Positions 9,191 to 17,428 of a DNA stretch of 58,155 nucleotides are shown here, one piece after another. The stretch lies in contig NZ_LMKE01000013.1 in assembly GCF_001421245.1 (NCBI RefSeq), positions 144,101 to 202,255 on the forward strand. The letters run 5' to 3'. The notes beneath the pieces were generated by a model. It had not been told where the DNA came from, did no database searches, and saw only the letters and a list, made by a program, of their open reading frames with translations. The translations under genes were made by a program, and so were the position numbers. Each line of letters begins with the position of its first letter. The first letter of the stretch is position 1. Origin of the DNA: Sphingomonas sp. Leaf10. GTDB taxonomy: Bacteria; Pseudomonadota; Alphaproteobacteria; Sphingomonadales; Sphingomonadaceae.

Positions 9191-9802
9191 TCAGCGCGGC
9201 GACGGCGTCGATCCGATCGCCACGACCGGCGGGGTGAGCGAGGCGAAATACGCCTTGGCCGGCAGTTCGATGACCGTCACCCGCCCGGCATTGGCGCGTT
9301 CGACCGATTGGGTGAAGGAGCGCGGCTTCTTCATCAACTTCTTGTCCTCGACGACGATCAGACCCGATCGGCGCGCGGCTTCGGCGACGAAATGGACGCA
9401 GTTGCGTCGGTTGAGATTATAGTGCGAGTCACCCTGCTCGCCCCATTCGTCGATCAGCGAACGGACGGCGGCATATTGCGAATCGGTCAGCACGACCGAG
9501 AAATGGGCGTTGCTGCGGTCGATATAGGATGGCTTGGGCCGGTCGATCCGTCCCCCGACCGATCCGGCCAGCAAGGCGGGGGTGATCGCCTTTGCCGTGA
9601 AGCCATAGCTGCCATCGACCGCCGGTCCGCCGGCGTCGGGCGTGCCGGAAAAGCTGAAAAAGGCGTGTGGGAAGTTCTGGCCGAATTCCTGCGACCAGAA
9701 GGTGATCGTCACCGCCGCCTGCGCCGGGACCACCGCCTGCACCGCCAGCAGCAGCGCGGCCAGGACCCGCAACAGGGGTCGGAACCACCGATCGGTCGTC
9801 AT
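9191..9802 (-). CDS. exported protein with possible permuted papain-like (NlpC-type) fold
   Basis: A 203-residue product when started at ATG 9802; the longer upstream reading lacks coding character. A signal peptide (WFRPLLRVLAALLLAVQAVVPAQA) ends near residue 27. The mature part has FWSQEFGQNFPHAFFSFSG near 32, and HFSVVLTDSQYAAV followed by NRRNCVHFVAEAARRSG near 140. A His early and an Asn-Cys later, in a block that starts a helix, recall permuted NlpC/P60-like amidases. This is a resemblance in pattern, not a proven family. Substrate and partner are unknown. Confidence 0.7.
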   Translation of the reverse strand: MTTDRWFRPLLRVLAALLLAVQAVVPAQAAVTITFWSQEFGQNFPHAFFSFSGTPDAGGPAVDGSYGFTAKAITPALLAGSVGGRIDRPKPSYIDRSNAHFSVVLTDSQYAAVRSLIDEWGEQGDSHYNLNRRNCVHFVAEAARRSGLIVVEDKKLMKKPRSFTQSVERANAGRVTVIELPAKAYFASLTPPVVAIGSTPSPR

Positions 9803-9875
9803 ACCCCCTGCATAGCCAACGCGGCGCGCCGGCACCAGCCGACACGCCGCGTCGTTTACAACCGTTGCCGTACGG

Positions 9876-10187
9876 TCAGTCGGCCTTGCCATCCTTCGCC
9901 AGCTTCGCTTCCTGTTCGGGGTCATAGCCCGATGAGGGTGCCGGGCCGGTATTGTGGACCGGTTGGGTCGATGCGGGCGGGTCCGACGCGTCCATCGATT
10001 CATCGAGGCCGCGGTCGAGCCGCGCGTCGCTATCGCCGGGATCGCTTTCCATCCGTCCGGCGATGCTGTGATCGCCGCCAGCGTCACCGCGTCCCGGCGG
10101 GGTATGTCCTTCGCTCTCGTTGCCGTCCGGGGCGACCGACAGCGAAGAGAGCGCCTTTTCGTCGATTCCGGTGGTGTCGTTGGTCAT
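9876..10187 (-). CDS. small acidic, probably disordered protein
   Basis: A 103-residue hydrophilic protein rich in Asp, Gly, Ser and Pro, with no hydrophobic core, signal peptide or cysteine. It begins MTNDTTGIDEKALSSLSVAP and ends with a charged EQEAKLAKDGKAD tail. The composition suggests intrinsic disorder, as in stress-related hydrophilins, but that is an inference. A GGAG-like ribosome site just before the ATG (AAGGAGTAAGGGAT on the minus strand) supports expression. No family was recognised. Confidence 0.65.
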   Translation of the reverse strand: MTNDTTGIDEKALSSLSVAPDGNESEGHTPPGRGDAGGDHSIAGRMESDPGDSDARLDRGLDESMDASDPPASTQPVHNTGPAPSSGYDPEQEAKLAKDGKAD

Positions 10188-10245
10188 ATCCCTTACTCCT
10201 TCAGCAACAAAACGAAAGGATCGCGACGGACGTTCCCCGCATACG

Positions 10246-10276
10246 AAAAGGGCCGACGGTTTCCCGCCGGCCCCTT
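10246..10276 (-). terminator. intrinsic terminator of the BI-1 family gene
   Basis: On the minus strand a stem GGGCCGGCGG, GAAA loop, CCGTCGGCCC (one G-T pair) is followed by TTTT. It starts about 22 bases after the stop of the gene at 10298, in the correct orientation to end it. Confidence 0.85.
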
Positions 10277-10297
10277 TGCATCATAGGTCATGACCGA

Positions 10298-11038
10298 TCA
10301 GTCGCGGTTGCCGAGGAACGACAACAGGAACTGGAACATGTTCACGAAGTCGAGATACAGCGACAGCGCACCCATGATGACCGCCTTCCCCGCGAAGTCG
10401 GTACCGGCGACCTGATAATAGATGCCCTTGATCCGCTGCGTATCATAGGCGGTCAGGCCGGCGAACAGCAGCACGCCGATCGCGCTGATGACCAGGCTCA
10501 TTATGCCCGACTGGAACCACAGGTTCAGCAGCGACGCCACGATCAAGCCGACCAGACCCATGATCAGGAAGGTACCGAACCCGGTCAGGTCACGCTTCGT
10601 CGTGTAGCCGTACAAGCTGAGTGACAGGAACGCCGCCGTGGTCGCGAAGAAGGTCAGCGCGATCGACGATCCGGTGTAGCGCAGGAAGATCGTCGACATC
10701 GACAGACCCATGATCGCCGCGAACGCCCAGAACAGCGCCTGGGTCGCGCCGGTCGACAGACGGTTGATGCCGAAGCTCAACACCATCACGAAGATCAGCG
10801 GCGAGAACATGATCGCGTATTTCAGGATACCCGGCTGGTAGAACACCGTCGCCGCCGGGGAACTGTCGCCGCCCCACGAGAACAACAGCGCGACGATGCC
10901 GGTCAACAGCACGCCCGAAGCCATGTAGTTATACACCGAAAGCATGTAGGACCGCAGCCCTTCGTCGCGCGCCATGTCGCGGTCACGCGTACGGGTAATC
11001 GGTGCGGCCGTCGTCCGGGGATCGGACCAGTTCGCCAT
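10298..11038 (-). CDS. Bax inhibitor-1 / YccA family membrane protein
   Basis: A 246-residue inner-membrane protein with about seven transmembrane helices. The start at ATG 11038 has AGGAG six bases upstream. Family features include YNYMASGVLLTGIVALLF near 37, LSMSTIFLRYTG near 105, and the closing LFAGLTAYDTQRIKG block near 195, where the Asp pair of the pH-sensing di-aspartyl site is expected. It ends LYLDFVNMFQFLLSFLGNRD, the standard C-terminus. Bacterial members are linked to FtsH regulation and ion leak, but the exact role here is unknown. It is divergent from thpR. Confidence 0.93.
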   Translation of the reverse strand: MANWSDPRTTAAPITRTRDRDMARDEGLRSYMLSVYNYMASGVLLTGIVALLFSWGGDSSPAATVFYQPGILKYAIMFSPLIFVMVLSFGINRLSTGATQALFWAFAAIMGLSMSTIFLRYTGSSIALTFFATTAAFLSLSLYGYTTKRDLTGFGTFLIMGLVGLIVASLLNLWFQSGIMSLVISAIGVLLFAGLTAYDTQRIKGIYYQVAGTDFAGKAVIMGALSLYLDFVNMFQFLLSFLGNRD

Positions 11039-11154
11039 TGTAAACTCCTCTTCCCGGCATTCATGCCGGATATTCGAAATATCGTCCGCCACGTCGACGA
11101 TTTCAAGCCAAACGCGGGGAGCAACATTTTGTTACGCTGCCGGGAGAATCCGCA

Positions 11155-11754
11155 ATGCACCGTCTGTTTATCGCCCTGCGCCCGCCCGCCGAGATGCGCG
11201 AGGCGCTGTTCGACGTACAGGACGGCGTCGAGGGGGCACGCTGGCAGGACGACGAGCAACTGCACCTGACGCTGCGCTATATCGGTGAGGTCGAACGGCC
11301 CATGGCCGAGGATATTGCTGTGGTTCTGCAAGGGGTTCGCACCCCCGCCTTCGACCTGGCGCTATCGAGCGTCGGGCAATTCGATGCCGGGCGGCGCGGC
11401 CGGGCGCTCTGGGCCGGGGTTACGCCGCACGACGCGGTCGCGGCGCTGCATCGGAAGATCGATCACGCACTGGTCCGGCTCGGCCTGCCGCCCGAGGGGC
11501 GCGCCTTCCTGCCGCATATCACGCTGGCGAGGCTCAACAAATCGAGCGGGCCGACCGAACCGTTTCTCGCCGCCCATGCCAGCCTCGCATCGCCGCCGAT
11601 GCGGTTCGACCACTTCATCCTGTACGAGAGCCATGTCGGCCATGCGGGTGCGTGGTACGAGTCGGTGGTGCGCTATCCGTTCGATCCGCCGCCGACAAGC
11701 GGCCGACGCATCGTCCCGTCGAGGGACAGGAACGACCTGTCGTTTCGTTCATGA
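11155..11754 (+). CDS. thpR: RNA 2',3'-cyclic phosphodiesterase (2'-5' RNA ligase family)
   Basis: A 199-residue 2H-family enzyme of the cytoplasm. ThpR/LigT members hydrolyse 2',3'-cyclic phosphates and join tRNA halves in vitro. The two catalytic HxT motifs are HLTLRYIG (His37) and HITLARL (His121). The C-terminal strand FDHFILYESHVGHAGAWYESV is typical. The tail after residue 180 (TSGRRIVPSRDRNDLSFRS) is polar and probably not part of the fold. Confidence 0.92.
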   Translation: MHRLFIALRPPAEMREALFDVQDGVEGARWQDDEQLHLTLRYIGEVERPMAEDIAVVLQGVRTPAFDLALSSVGQFDAGRRGRALWAGVTPHDAVAALHRKIDHALVRLGLPPEGRAFLPHITLARLNKSSGPTEPFLAAHASLASPPMRFDHFILYESHVGHAGAWYESVVRYPFDPPPTSGRRIVPSRDRNDLSFRS

Positions 11755-11816
11755 AACCGTCAGGCGGAGGATGCGTTAAACCGGCCAGCAACGACATGGA
11801 CGAAAGGAAATCCCCC

Positions 11817-12149
11817 ATGCGCAATATCATGCTGGCGCTGGCTGCCGCATCGCTGATGGCCCCGGTCGGGGCGACCTGGAGCAACCACGGCATTTCGGTC
11901 GGCAAGAACGAGGCCGAGGCACAGCGGCGTCACAAGTATCGCGAATGGCGCGGTCGTGACGGTCGCCGTTACTGCCGCAAGCCCAATGGCACGACCGGGC
12001 TGGTCGTAGGTGGCGTGGCCGGTGCGCTGGTCGGTCGCACGGTCGATACGCGTGGCGACCGCACGCTCGGCACGCTGCTCGGCGGTGCCGCTGGTGCGCT
12101 CGCCGGCCGCGAGATCGAACGCAGCGGACAGCGCGGTCGCTGCCGTTGA
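11817..12149 (+). CDS. glycine-zipper (17 kDa surface antigen-like) exported protein
   Basis: A 110-residue protein. The start at ATG 11817 has AAAGGAA about eight bases upstream; the earlier ATG at 11796 is less likely. An N-terminal hydrophobic signal (IMLALAAASLMAPVGATWS) precedes a basic stretch (RRHKYREWRGRDGRRYC). Two glycine-zipper helices follow: GLVVGGVAGALVG and TLGTLLGGAAGALAG. This is the layout of the 17 kDa surface antigen/glycine-zipper 2TM family, envelope proteins of unclear function. Confidence 0.85.
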   Translation: MRNIMLALAAASLMAPVGATWSNHGISVGKNEAEAQRRHKYREWRGRDGRRYCRKPNGTTGLVVGGVAGALVGRTVDTRGDRTLGTLLGGAAGALAGREIERSGQRGRCR

Positions 12150-12176
12150 ACCTTAAACGGCTTGACGAATTCTGAA

Positions 12177-12207
12177 GGGCGGGTCCGACAACGGGCCCGC
12201 CCCTTTT
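12177..12207 (+). terminator. intrinsic terminator after the glycine-zipper gene
   Basis: Stem GGGCGGGTCCG (12177-12187), loop ACAA, then CGGGCCCGCCC (12192-12202), with one G-T pair, followed by TTTT. It is placed 28 bases after the stop codon. Confidence 0.9.
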
Positions 12208-12226
12208 CCATCGCAAAGGTTTCAGC

Positions 12227-12652
12227 ATGATTCGCAGTGCATCCGCTCGTTACGAAGGACTCGGCAAGGACGGCAAAGGCCAGGTTTCGACCCAGTCGGG
12301 CGTGCTCGAGAACCAGCAATATGGCTTCAACACCCGGTTCGAGGACGGCAAGGGTACCAACCCCGAGGAACTGATCGCCGCCGCCCATGCGAGCTGCTTC
12401 ACCATGGCGCTGAGCTTCGCGCTGGCGGGTGCCGGCTATACCGACGGCACGCTGGAGACGACGGCGAAGGTCAGCCTCGACAAGGATGGCGACGGGTTCA
12501 AGGTTACCAAGTCGGTGCTGACGCTGACCGCCAACGTCCCCGGCATCGACGAGGCGAAGTTCGAGGAGATCGCCGCTGGTGCCAAGGCCGGCTGCCCCAT
12601 CTCGAAGCTGCTGAATGCAGAGATCACCTTGGACCACACGCTGAACGCCTGA
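12227..12652 (+). CDS. OsmC family peroxiredoxin
   Basis: A 141-residue thiol peroxidase of the OsmC type, which reduces organic hydroperoxides in the cytoplasm. The peroxidatic Cys57 lies in AAAHASCFTMALSFAL. The resolving Cys123 lies in GAKAGCPISKLL. The length and the GLGKDGKGQV lead fit true OsmC rather than Ohr. It is flanked by an intrinsic terminator on each side, so it is probably a single-gene transcription unit. Confidence 0.95.
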   Translation: MIRSASARYEGLGKDGKGQVSTQSGVLENQQYGFNTRFEDGKGTNPEELIAAAHASCFTMALSFALAGAGYTDGTLETTAKVSLDKDGDGFKVTKSVLTLTANVPGIDEAKFEEIAAGAKAGCPISKLLNAEITLDHTLNA

Positions 12653-12660
12653 CGCGCCAC

Positions 12661-12689
12661 GGGCCGGAACCTAACGTTCCGGCCCGTTT
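12661..12689 (+). terminator. intrinsic terminator after the OsmC gene
   Basis: A perfect ten-base stem, GGGCCGGAAC and GTTCCGGCCC, around a five-base CTAAC loop, then GTTTC. It begins eight bases after the stop. The T-run is short. Confidence 0.8.
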
Positions 12690-12728
12690 CGGGGGCAAAG
12701 CCTTCACGATTATCGGTTATGGCGGGCG

Positions 12729-13901
12729 ATGATGCTGCGCGTCCTGACCCTTGCCACGCTGTTCCCCGATGCGACGCGACCCAATTTCGGGGTGTTCGTC
12801 GAGCGTCAGACGCTGGGGCTGGCTGCGCTCGACGGCGTCGAGCTACGGGTCGTCGCGCCGATCGGTCTGCCGCCCTTTCCACTGACGTTGCATCCGGCCT
12901 ATCGTGCATTGGCGCAGTTGCCGTCGAGGGAGGACTGGAAGGGACTGGCGGTTGATCGGCCGCGCTTCTTGAACGTACCGACCAGCGGCGGGCGGTTTCA
13001 TGCCGCAGCGCTGATCCGGTGCCTGACGCCGCTGCTCGACCGGATGCGTGAGACCTTCCGCTTCGATGTGATCGATGCCGAATTCTTCTTTCCCGATGGG
13101 CCGGCGGCGGTAGCGCTCGGACGGCGCTATGGCGTGCCGGTGTCGATCAAGGCGCGCGGAGCCGATATTCATCACTGGGGCCATGCGGCCGCAACCGCCA
13201 CGCAGGTCCGGGCGGCGGGTCGAGATGCCGACGGCCTGCTGGCGGTGTCGCAGTCAATGGCCGATGATATCGCGGCTGCCGGGATCGACCGCCCGGTTCG
13301 GGTGCATCGTACCGGCATCGACCGAAGTCGGTTCGGTACGGTCGATCGCGCGGCGGCCAAGGCACGGTTGGGCGTGAATGGTCCGCTGGTCGTCTCGCTC
13401 GGCGCTCTGATCCCGCGCAAGGGGCATCCTATCGTGGTTGAGGCCGTCGCTGCCTTGCCTGGTGTGACGCTATGGATCGTCGGCGGCGGGCCGGACCGGG
13501 CGGCATTGGCGACGCGGATCGCCGAACTGGGGGTCGGCGATCGTGTGCGGCTGTGCGGGCCGATGCCGCACGATGCGTTGCCCGACCTGCTCGCCGCGGC
13601 GGAGGTGATGGCGCTGGCGTCGTCGTCGGAGGGCTTGGCCAATGCCTGGGTCGAAGCGCTCGTAAGCGGGACGCCGATCATCATTCCCGACGCTGGCGCC
13701 GCACGCGAAGTCGTGACCCGTCCGACCGCCGGTCGGATCGTCGCGCGCGATCCGGCGGGTTTCGCACAAGGCATCGCGGCAGTCCTGTCGCAACCGGCCG
13801 ATCCCGCTGCAACGAGAGCGACGGTCGATGCCTATAGCTGGGAGCGCAACGCGCTGGAACTACACGACCACCTGACCGGACTGGTCGGTCAGAACGGGTA
13901 G
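12729..13901 (+). CDS. family 4-type glycosyltransferase
   Basis: A 390-residue GT-B fold enzyme that probably transfers a sugar from a nucleotide-sugar donor to an envelope glycan or lipid. The N-terminal domain begins LRVLTLATLFPDATRPNFGVFVE, with the Gly-rich acceptor loop. The C-terminal domain opens with LVVSLGALIPRKGH near 220. The GT4 E-x7-E motif is in SSSEGLANAWVEALVSGTP near 300. ATG 12729 and 12732 are equivalent starts. It converges on the Mth938-like gene with a 13-base overlap. No other polysaccharide genes are nearby. Confidence 0.9.
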   Translation: MMLRVLTLATLFPDATRPNFGVFVERQTLGLAALDGVELRVVAPIGLPPFPLTLHPAYRALAQLPSREDWKGLAVDRPRFLNVPTSGGRFHAAALIRCLTPLLDRMRETFRFDVIDAEFFFPDGPAAVALGRRYGVPVSIKARGADIHHWGHAAATATQVRAAGRDADGLLAVSQSMADDIAAAGIDRPVRVHRTGIDRSRFGTVDRAAAKARLGVNGPLVVSLGALIPRKGHPIVVEAVAALPGVTLWIVGGGPDRAALATRIAELGVGDRVRLCGPMPHDALPDLLAAAEVMALASSSEGLANAWVEALVSGTPIIIPDAGAAREVVTRPTAGRIVARDPAGFAQGIAAVLSQPADPAATRATVDAYSWERNALELHDHLTGLVGQNG

Positions 13902-14254
13902 AAGGCCGCCGCGATCTGTCGTCCCTCGTCACGCAGCACGCCCCACGCGCGGGCGGCGGCACGGCTGTCCATCGCCTCGATCCCCAGTCCCCGCGCATCG
14001 AGCGCGCGGACCAGCGCACGCGACGGCTGACGCAGCGTCGCCCCGGTTCCGAGCAAGAGAAATTCGGGCTGCATCGCCAGCACCGGTGCCAGCGCGTCGA
14101 CGTCCAATGCCTCGAACGCCGGCGGCTCCCACAGATCGGCCCGCTGCGGCGTCATCAACAACGCCGGGTAGATGCCGTCATCGACCCGGAACCCGTCAGC
14201 GGTCAGGCCCGAGACGAGCGGGCCGTCGCCCTTGCGGGTCCGGTCGAGCTTCAC
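13889..14254 (-). CDS. Mth938-like domain protein (DUF498 type)
   Basis: A 121-residue protein of the Mth938/NDUFAF3-like family. It begins with GTG 14254, overlapping the secF stop as GTGA, which implies coupled translation. Family features are the central FLLLGTGATLRQPSRALVRAL block near 66 and GIEAMDSRAAARAWGVLRDEGRQIAAAFYP at the end. Mitochondrial relatives help assemble complex I; the bacterial role is not established. Its place directly after secF suggests a membrane-protein biogenesis setting, which is an inference. Confidence 0.88.
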   Translation of the reverse strand: MKLDRTRKGDGPLVSGLTADGFRVDDGIYPALLMTPQRADLWEPPAFEALDVDALAPVLAMQPEFLLLGTGATLRQPSRALVRALDARGLGIEAMDSRAAARAWGVLRDEGRQIAAAFYPF

Positions 14255-15213
14255 CGCGCGCCCTTTTGCGGGACCGGTTCCTTGACCGTCCCCTCACCCA
14301 CCGGCGCACCGGGCTTCAAGCCGAGAGTGATGAGTAGCGACGACGACACATAGATCGACGAATAGGTGCCGACGATCACGCCGAGGATCATCGCTGCGGT
14401 GAAGCCGCGCAGCACATGACCACCGAACACGATCAGCGCGGTCAGCGCCAGCAGGATGGTCAGCGAGGTCATGACGGTGCGCGGCAGCGTTTCGTTGACC
14501 GACAGATCGATCAGCTCGCGCATCTCCATCTTGCGATACTTGCGCATGTTTTCACGGATACGGTCGTCGATCACCATCTTGTCGTTGATCGAATAGCCTA
14601 TGATGGTCAGCACCGCCGCGACGATGGTCAGGTCGAATGCGAACTGTTCCCGAAACAGCGCGAAGAAGCCGAGCGTCATCAGCACGTCGTGGATGATCGC
14701 GACCGCGGTCGACACGCCGAACTGCCATTCGTAGCGGAACCACGAAAAGATGGCGATGCCGACGATCGCCAGCAACACGGCGAGCACGCCGTTGGTCACC
14801 AGCTCGTCGGACACCTTGCCCGACACGGTCGAATAGTTGCTGAACGTCGCGCCGGGAAATTCGTTGGCCAGCGCGGTTTTCACGCGCTCGACCAGCCGAT
14901 CGGTCGCGCCGGCATCGCCCTCGGGCACCGGCAGGCGGATCGACACCAGCTTCGGGTCGCCGAACTGCTGGATGGCGGGTTCGCCTACGCCCAGCCGTTC
15001 GATCGTCGCGCGGACGCGGTCGATCGCTGGGGGAGTCGCGAATTTCTCTTCGATCGCTACGCCGCCCATGAAGTCGACGCCGAAATTGAGGCCACGGACG
15101 AACACCAGCCCGACCGCCAGGATGCTGAGGATCAGCGTGACGGTGAACGCGATCTTCCGCAGCGCGACGAAGCGGATGTTGGTGTTGTCGGGGACCAGCT
15201 TGATGAGACGCAT
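14251..15213 (-). CDS. secF: protein translocase subunit SecF
   Basis: A 320-residue inner-membrane protein with six expected helices. Together with SecD it uses the proton gradient to pull secreted proteins through SecYEG. The first helix is at about 18-38, followed by GLNFGVDFMGGVAIEEKF, the conserved FGxDFxGG-like block. A periplasmic domain (about 60-130) precedes the membrane block with YSINDKMVIDDRIREN near 205 and VNETLPRTVMTSLT near 235. It begins 12 bases after the secD stop. Confidence 0.97.
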   Translation of the reverse strand: MRLIKLVPDNTNIRFVALRKIAFTVTLILSILAVGLVFVRGLNFGVDFMGGVAIEEKFATPPAIDRVRATIERLGVGEPAIQQFGDPKLVSIRLPVPEGDAGATDRLVERVKTALANEFPGATFSNYSTVSGKVSDELVTNGVLAVLLAIVGIAIFSWFRYEWQFGVSTAVAIIHDVLMTLGFFALFREQFAFDLTIVAAVLTIIGYSINDKMVIDDRIRENMRKYRKMEMRELIDLSVNETLPRTVMTSLTILLALTALIVFGGHVLRGFTAAMILGVIVGTYSSIYVSSSLLITLGLKPGAPVGEGTVKEPVPQKGAR

Positions 15214-15225
15214 GACGGCCGGGCC

Positions 15226-16818
15226 TTAGATATGAATGTCGGTCGGACGGTTGCGGCGCATCCATCCGGCGACCAGCATCCGCGTGAAGGTGACGGCGGT
15301 GAACACCGAGCTGGCGATGCCGAGCAGCAGCACGACCGCGAAGCCGCGGATCGGACCGGAGCCGAGGATCAGCATGATCCCGCCGGCGATCGCGTGGGTC
15401 ACGTTCGCCTCGAAGATCGTGCGGCTCGCCTCCTTATACCCCAGTTCGAGCGACTGGAGCACCGATCGCCCGCGCCGCCGCTCCTCACGGATGCGTTCGT
15501 TGATCAGCACGTTGGCGTCGACCGCGGTACCAATGGTCAGCACGAAGCCGGCGATGCCGGGCAACGTCAGCGTCGCCTTCAGGAAAGCCATCACCGCAAG
15601 GATCATCAGGATGTTCAGCACGACGGCGATCGTCGAATAAATGCCGAAGCGGCCATAGGTCATGACCATGAACGCGATGACCGCGACCGTCGCGATGATC
15701 GCGGCGGTCACGCCTGCCTTGATCGAATCGGCGCCCAGTTCGGGGCTGACGGTGCTTTCCTGCACGACGGTCAGGTCGACCGGCAGCTTGCCCGAGCGAA
15801 GCGCGATCGAGAGCTGGTTCGCACTGTCGACGGTGAAGCCGCCGCTGATCGTGGCGCTGCCGCCGAGGATCGGTTCGTTGATGTTCGGTGCGGAGATGAC
15901 GGAATTGTCGACGATGATCGCGAACGGCTTGCCGGTATTTTCCTGCGTCACCTTGGCGAAGCGGCGACCACCCTCCGAATTGAAGTTGATCGTGACGTTG
16001 GGCTGGCCGTTCTGGTCATAGGTCTGACGTGCATCGGCAAGCTGGTCGCCCGAGATGATCGTCGAACGCTTGACCGCGATCGGCGCGCCCTGCGCCGGAT
16101 AGGGCAGAATCTGGCTGCCGGCCGGCGCCTGTCCACGGGCGACCGCCTGCGGATCGGCGGTCAGGTCGACCAGCTTGAATTCGAGCCGCGCGGTCTTGCC
16201 GAGCAGATCCTTGAGCGCCTTCGGATCGGAAAGCCCCGGAACCTGCACGACGATGCGGTTGGTGCCCTGCTGGATGATCGTAGGTTCGCGCGTGCCCAGT
16301 TCGTCGATACGGCGGCGCACGACCTCGGTCGCGTCCTTCATCGCATTTTCGACGGTCAGGCGCAGGCCCGCCTGGGTCGGGGTCAGGACGAAGCGCGTGG
16401 TGTCGCGCACCTCGATGTCCCATTCGCGCTGGCCGGTCATGCCCGCACCGCCGCCGGTCAGGCTGAGCAGCTTTTCACGCGCGGCATCGACCTGGGTCGC
16501 GTCGCGGACCATGAAGCTAATCTGCCCGCCCCGCGTCGAGATATCGCCGATGGCGACCCGCGGCTGGCGGCGCATTTCGGTCGAAATCCGTTCGCGCATC
16601 GCCTCGATCTGCGTCGCGGCGACGTCTTCGGTCTTCGCTTCGAGCAGGATGTAGCTGCCACCCGCGAGGTCGAGGCCGAGATTGATCGTCTGCGACGCAT
16701 ACCACGCCGGCAGCTTCGCCCGCATGGCTTCGGGCAGCAGGCTCGGCACCGCGAACAGCGACAACAGGATCACGGATGCCCAGATGGCGATCCGTTTCCA
16801 GCGCGGAAAGTCGAGCAT
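15226..16818 (-). CDS. secD: protein translocase subunit SecD
   Basis: A 530-residue partner of SecF. The start at ATG 16818 shares one base with the yajC stop (TGATG). It has an N-terminal helix (about 8-26) and the conserved LGLDLAGGSYILLE block near 48. A large periplasmic domain with IQVPG-type VVQVPGLSDPKALKDLLG follows near 195. The C-terminal six-helix core has GTAVDANVLINERIREERRRG near 440. Upstream in-frame sequence to 17202 overlaps yajC and is not coding. Confidence 0.97.
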   Translation of the reverse strand: MLDFPRWKRIAIWASVILLSLFAVPSLLPEAMRAKLPAWYASQTINLGLDLAGGSYILLEAKTEDVAATQIEAMRERISTEMRRQPRVAIGDISTRGGQISFMVRDATQVDAAREKLLSLTGGGAGMTGQREWDIEVRDTTRFVLTPTQAGLRLTVENAMKDATEVVRRRIDELGTREPTIIQQGTNRIVVQVPGLSDPKALKDLLGKTARLEFKLVDLTADPQAVARGQAPAGSQILPYPAQGAPIAVKRSTIISGDQLADARQTYDQNGQPNVTINFNSEGGRRFAKVTQENTGKPFAIIVDNSVISAPNINEPILGGSATISGGFTVDSANQLSIALRSGKLPVDLTVVQESTVSPELGADSIKAGVTAAIIATVAVIAFMVMTYGRFGIYSTIAVVLNILMILAVMAFLKATLTLPGIAGFVLTIGTAVDANVLINERIREERRRGRSVLQSLELGYKEASRTIFEANVTHAIAGGIMLILGSGPIRGFAVVLLLGIASSVFTAVTFTRMLVAGWMRRNRPTDIHI

Positions 16819-17162
16819 CAGTCGTTCGCGGGCTTGGCGCCGGCGGGCGGCGTGACCTCGGCGATGGTCGCCTTGACCACGCGGACGCGGGTGTTGGCGG
16901 CGATCTCGACCTCGACGAAGGTCTCCTCGACCTTGGTCACCTTGCCGATGATGCCGCCGGCGGTGACGACCTGGTCGCCGCGCTTCACGGCGGCGATCGA
17001 CGCCTGCAGCGTCTTCATCCGCTTCGACTGCGGACGGATCAGCAGGAAGTAGAAGGCGACGAAGATCAGCAGCAGCGGCGCGATGCCGATCAGCGTGCCG
17101 AGGAAACCACCCGATGCCGCGGGCGCGGCGGCGGACTGGGCAAAAGCGGAAGGTACGAGCAT
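16818..17162 (-). CDS. yajC: preprotein translocase subunit YajC
   Basis: A 114-residue single-span membrane protein associated with SecDF. The start at ATG 17162 gives a short Ala-rich lead (MLVPSAFAQSAAA). The transmembrane helix is at about residues 22-44, then the family signature FLLIRPQSKRMK, then the cytoplasmic VKRGDQVVTAGGIIGKV block. First gene of the yajC-secD-secF-Mth938 operon. Confidence 0.96.
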   Translation of the reverse strand: MLVPSAFAQSAAAPAASGGFLGTLIGIAPLLLIFVAFYFLLIRPQSKRMKTLQASIAAVKRGDQVVTAGGIIGKVTKVEETFVEVEIAANTRVRVVKATIAEVTPPAGAKPAND

Positions 17163-17321
17163 TGCTGGCCTGAATGTCCGAGATAGCGGACGCCGCGAAC
17201 ACGGCATCCTGTCAATTGCGGGCAGCTATCATCTGCACGGGTCGCACGCAACATTTGCCGGCTTGCACGCTTCGGGCTTGCATGGGCCGAAAACCCGGCC
17301 TAAAGGCACGCCCTCTCTGAT

Positions 17322-17398
17322 CGGGGCGTAGCGCAGCCTGGTAGCGCATCACACTGGGGGTGTGGGGGTCGCAGGTTCGAATCCTGTCGCCCCGACCA
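17322..17398 (+). tRNA. tRNA-Pro(GGG)
   Basis: A 77-base gene with encoded CCA. The acceptor stem CGGGGCG pairs with CGCCCCG. The D-arm GCGCAGCCTGGTAGCGC is typical of tRNA-Pro. The anticodon stem TCACA/TGTGG encloses loop CTGGGGG, which gives anticodon GGG. The T-arm is CAGGTTCGAATCCTG. All positions agree with the bacterial tRNA-Pro(GGG) pattern. Confidence 0.97.
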
Positions 17399-17428
17399 GA
17401 GAGTTCAGGCGAATGATTCGCCCTTCCC

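Noticed and set aside
14416..17052. 878-codon plus-strand frame
   Set aside because: Antisense to secF, secD and yajC; Asp/Arg/His repeats typical of shadow frames.
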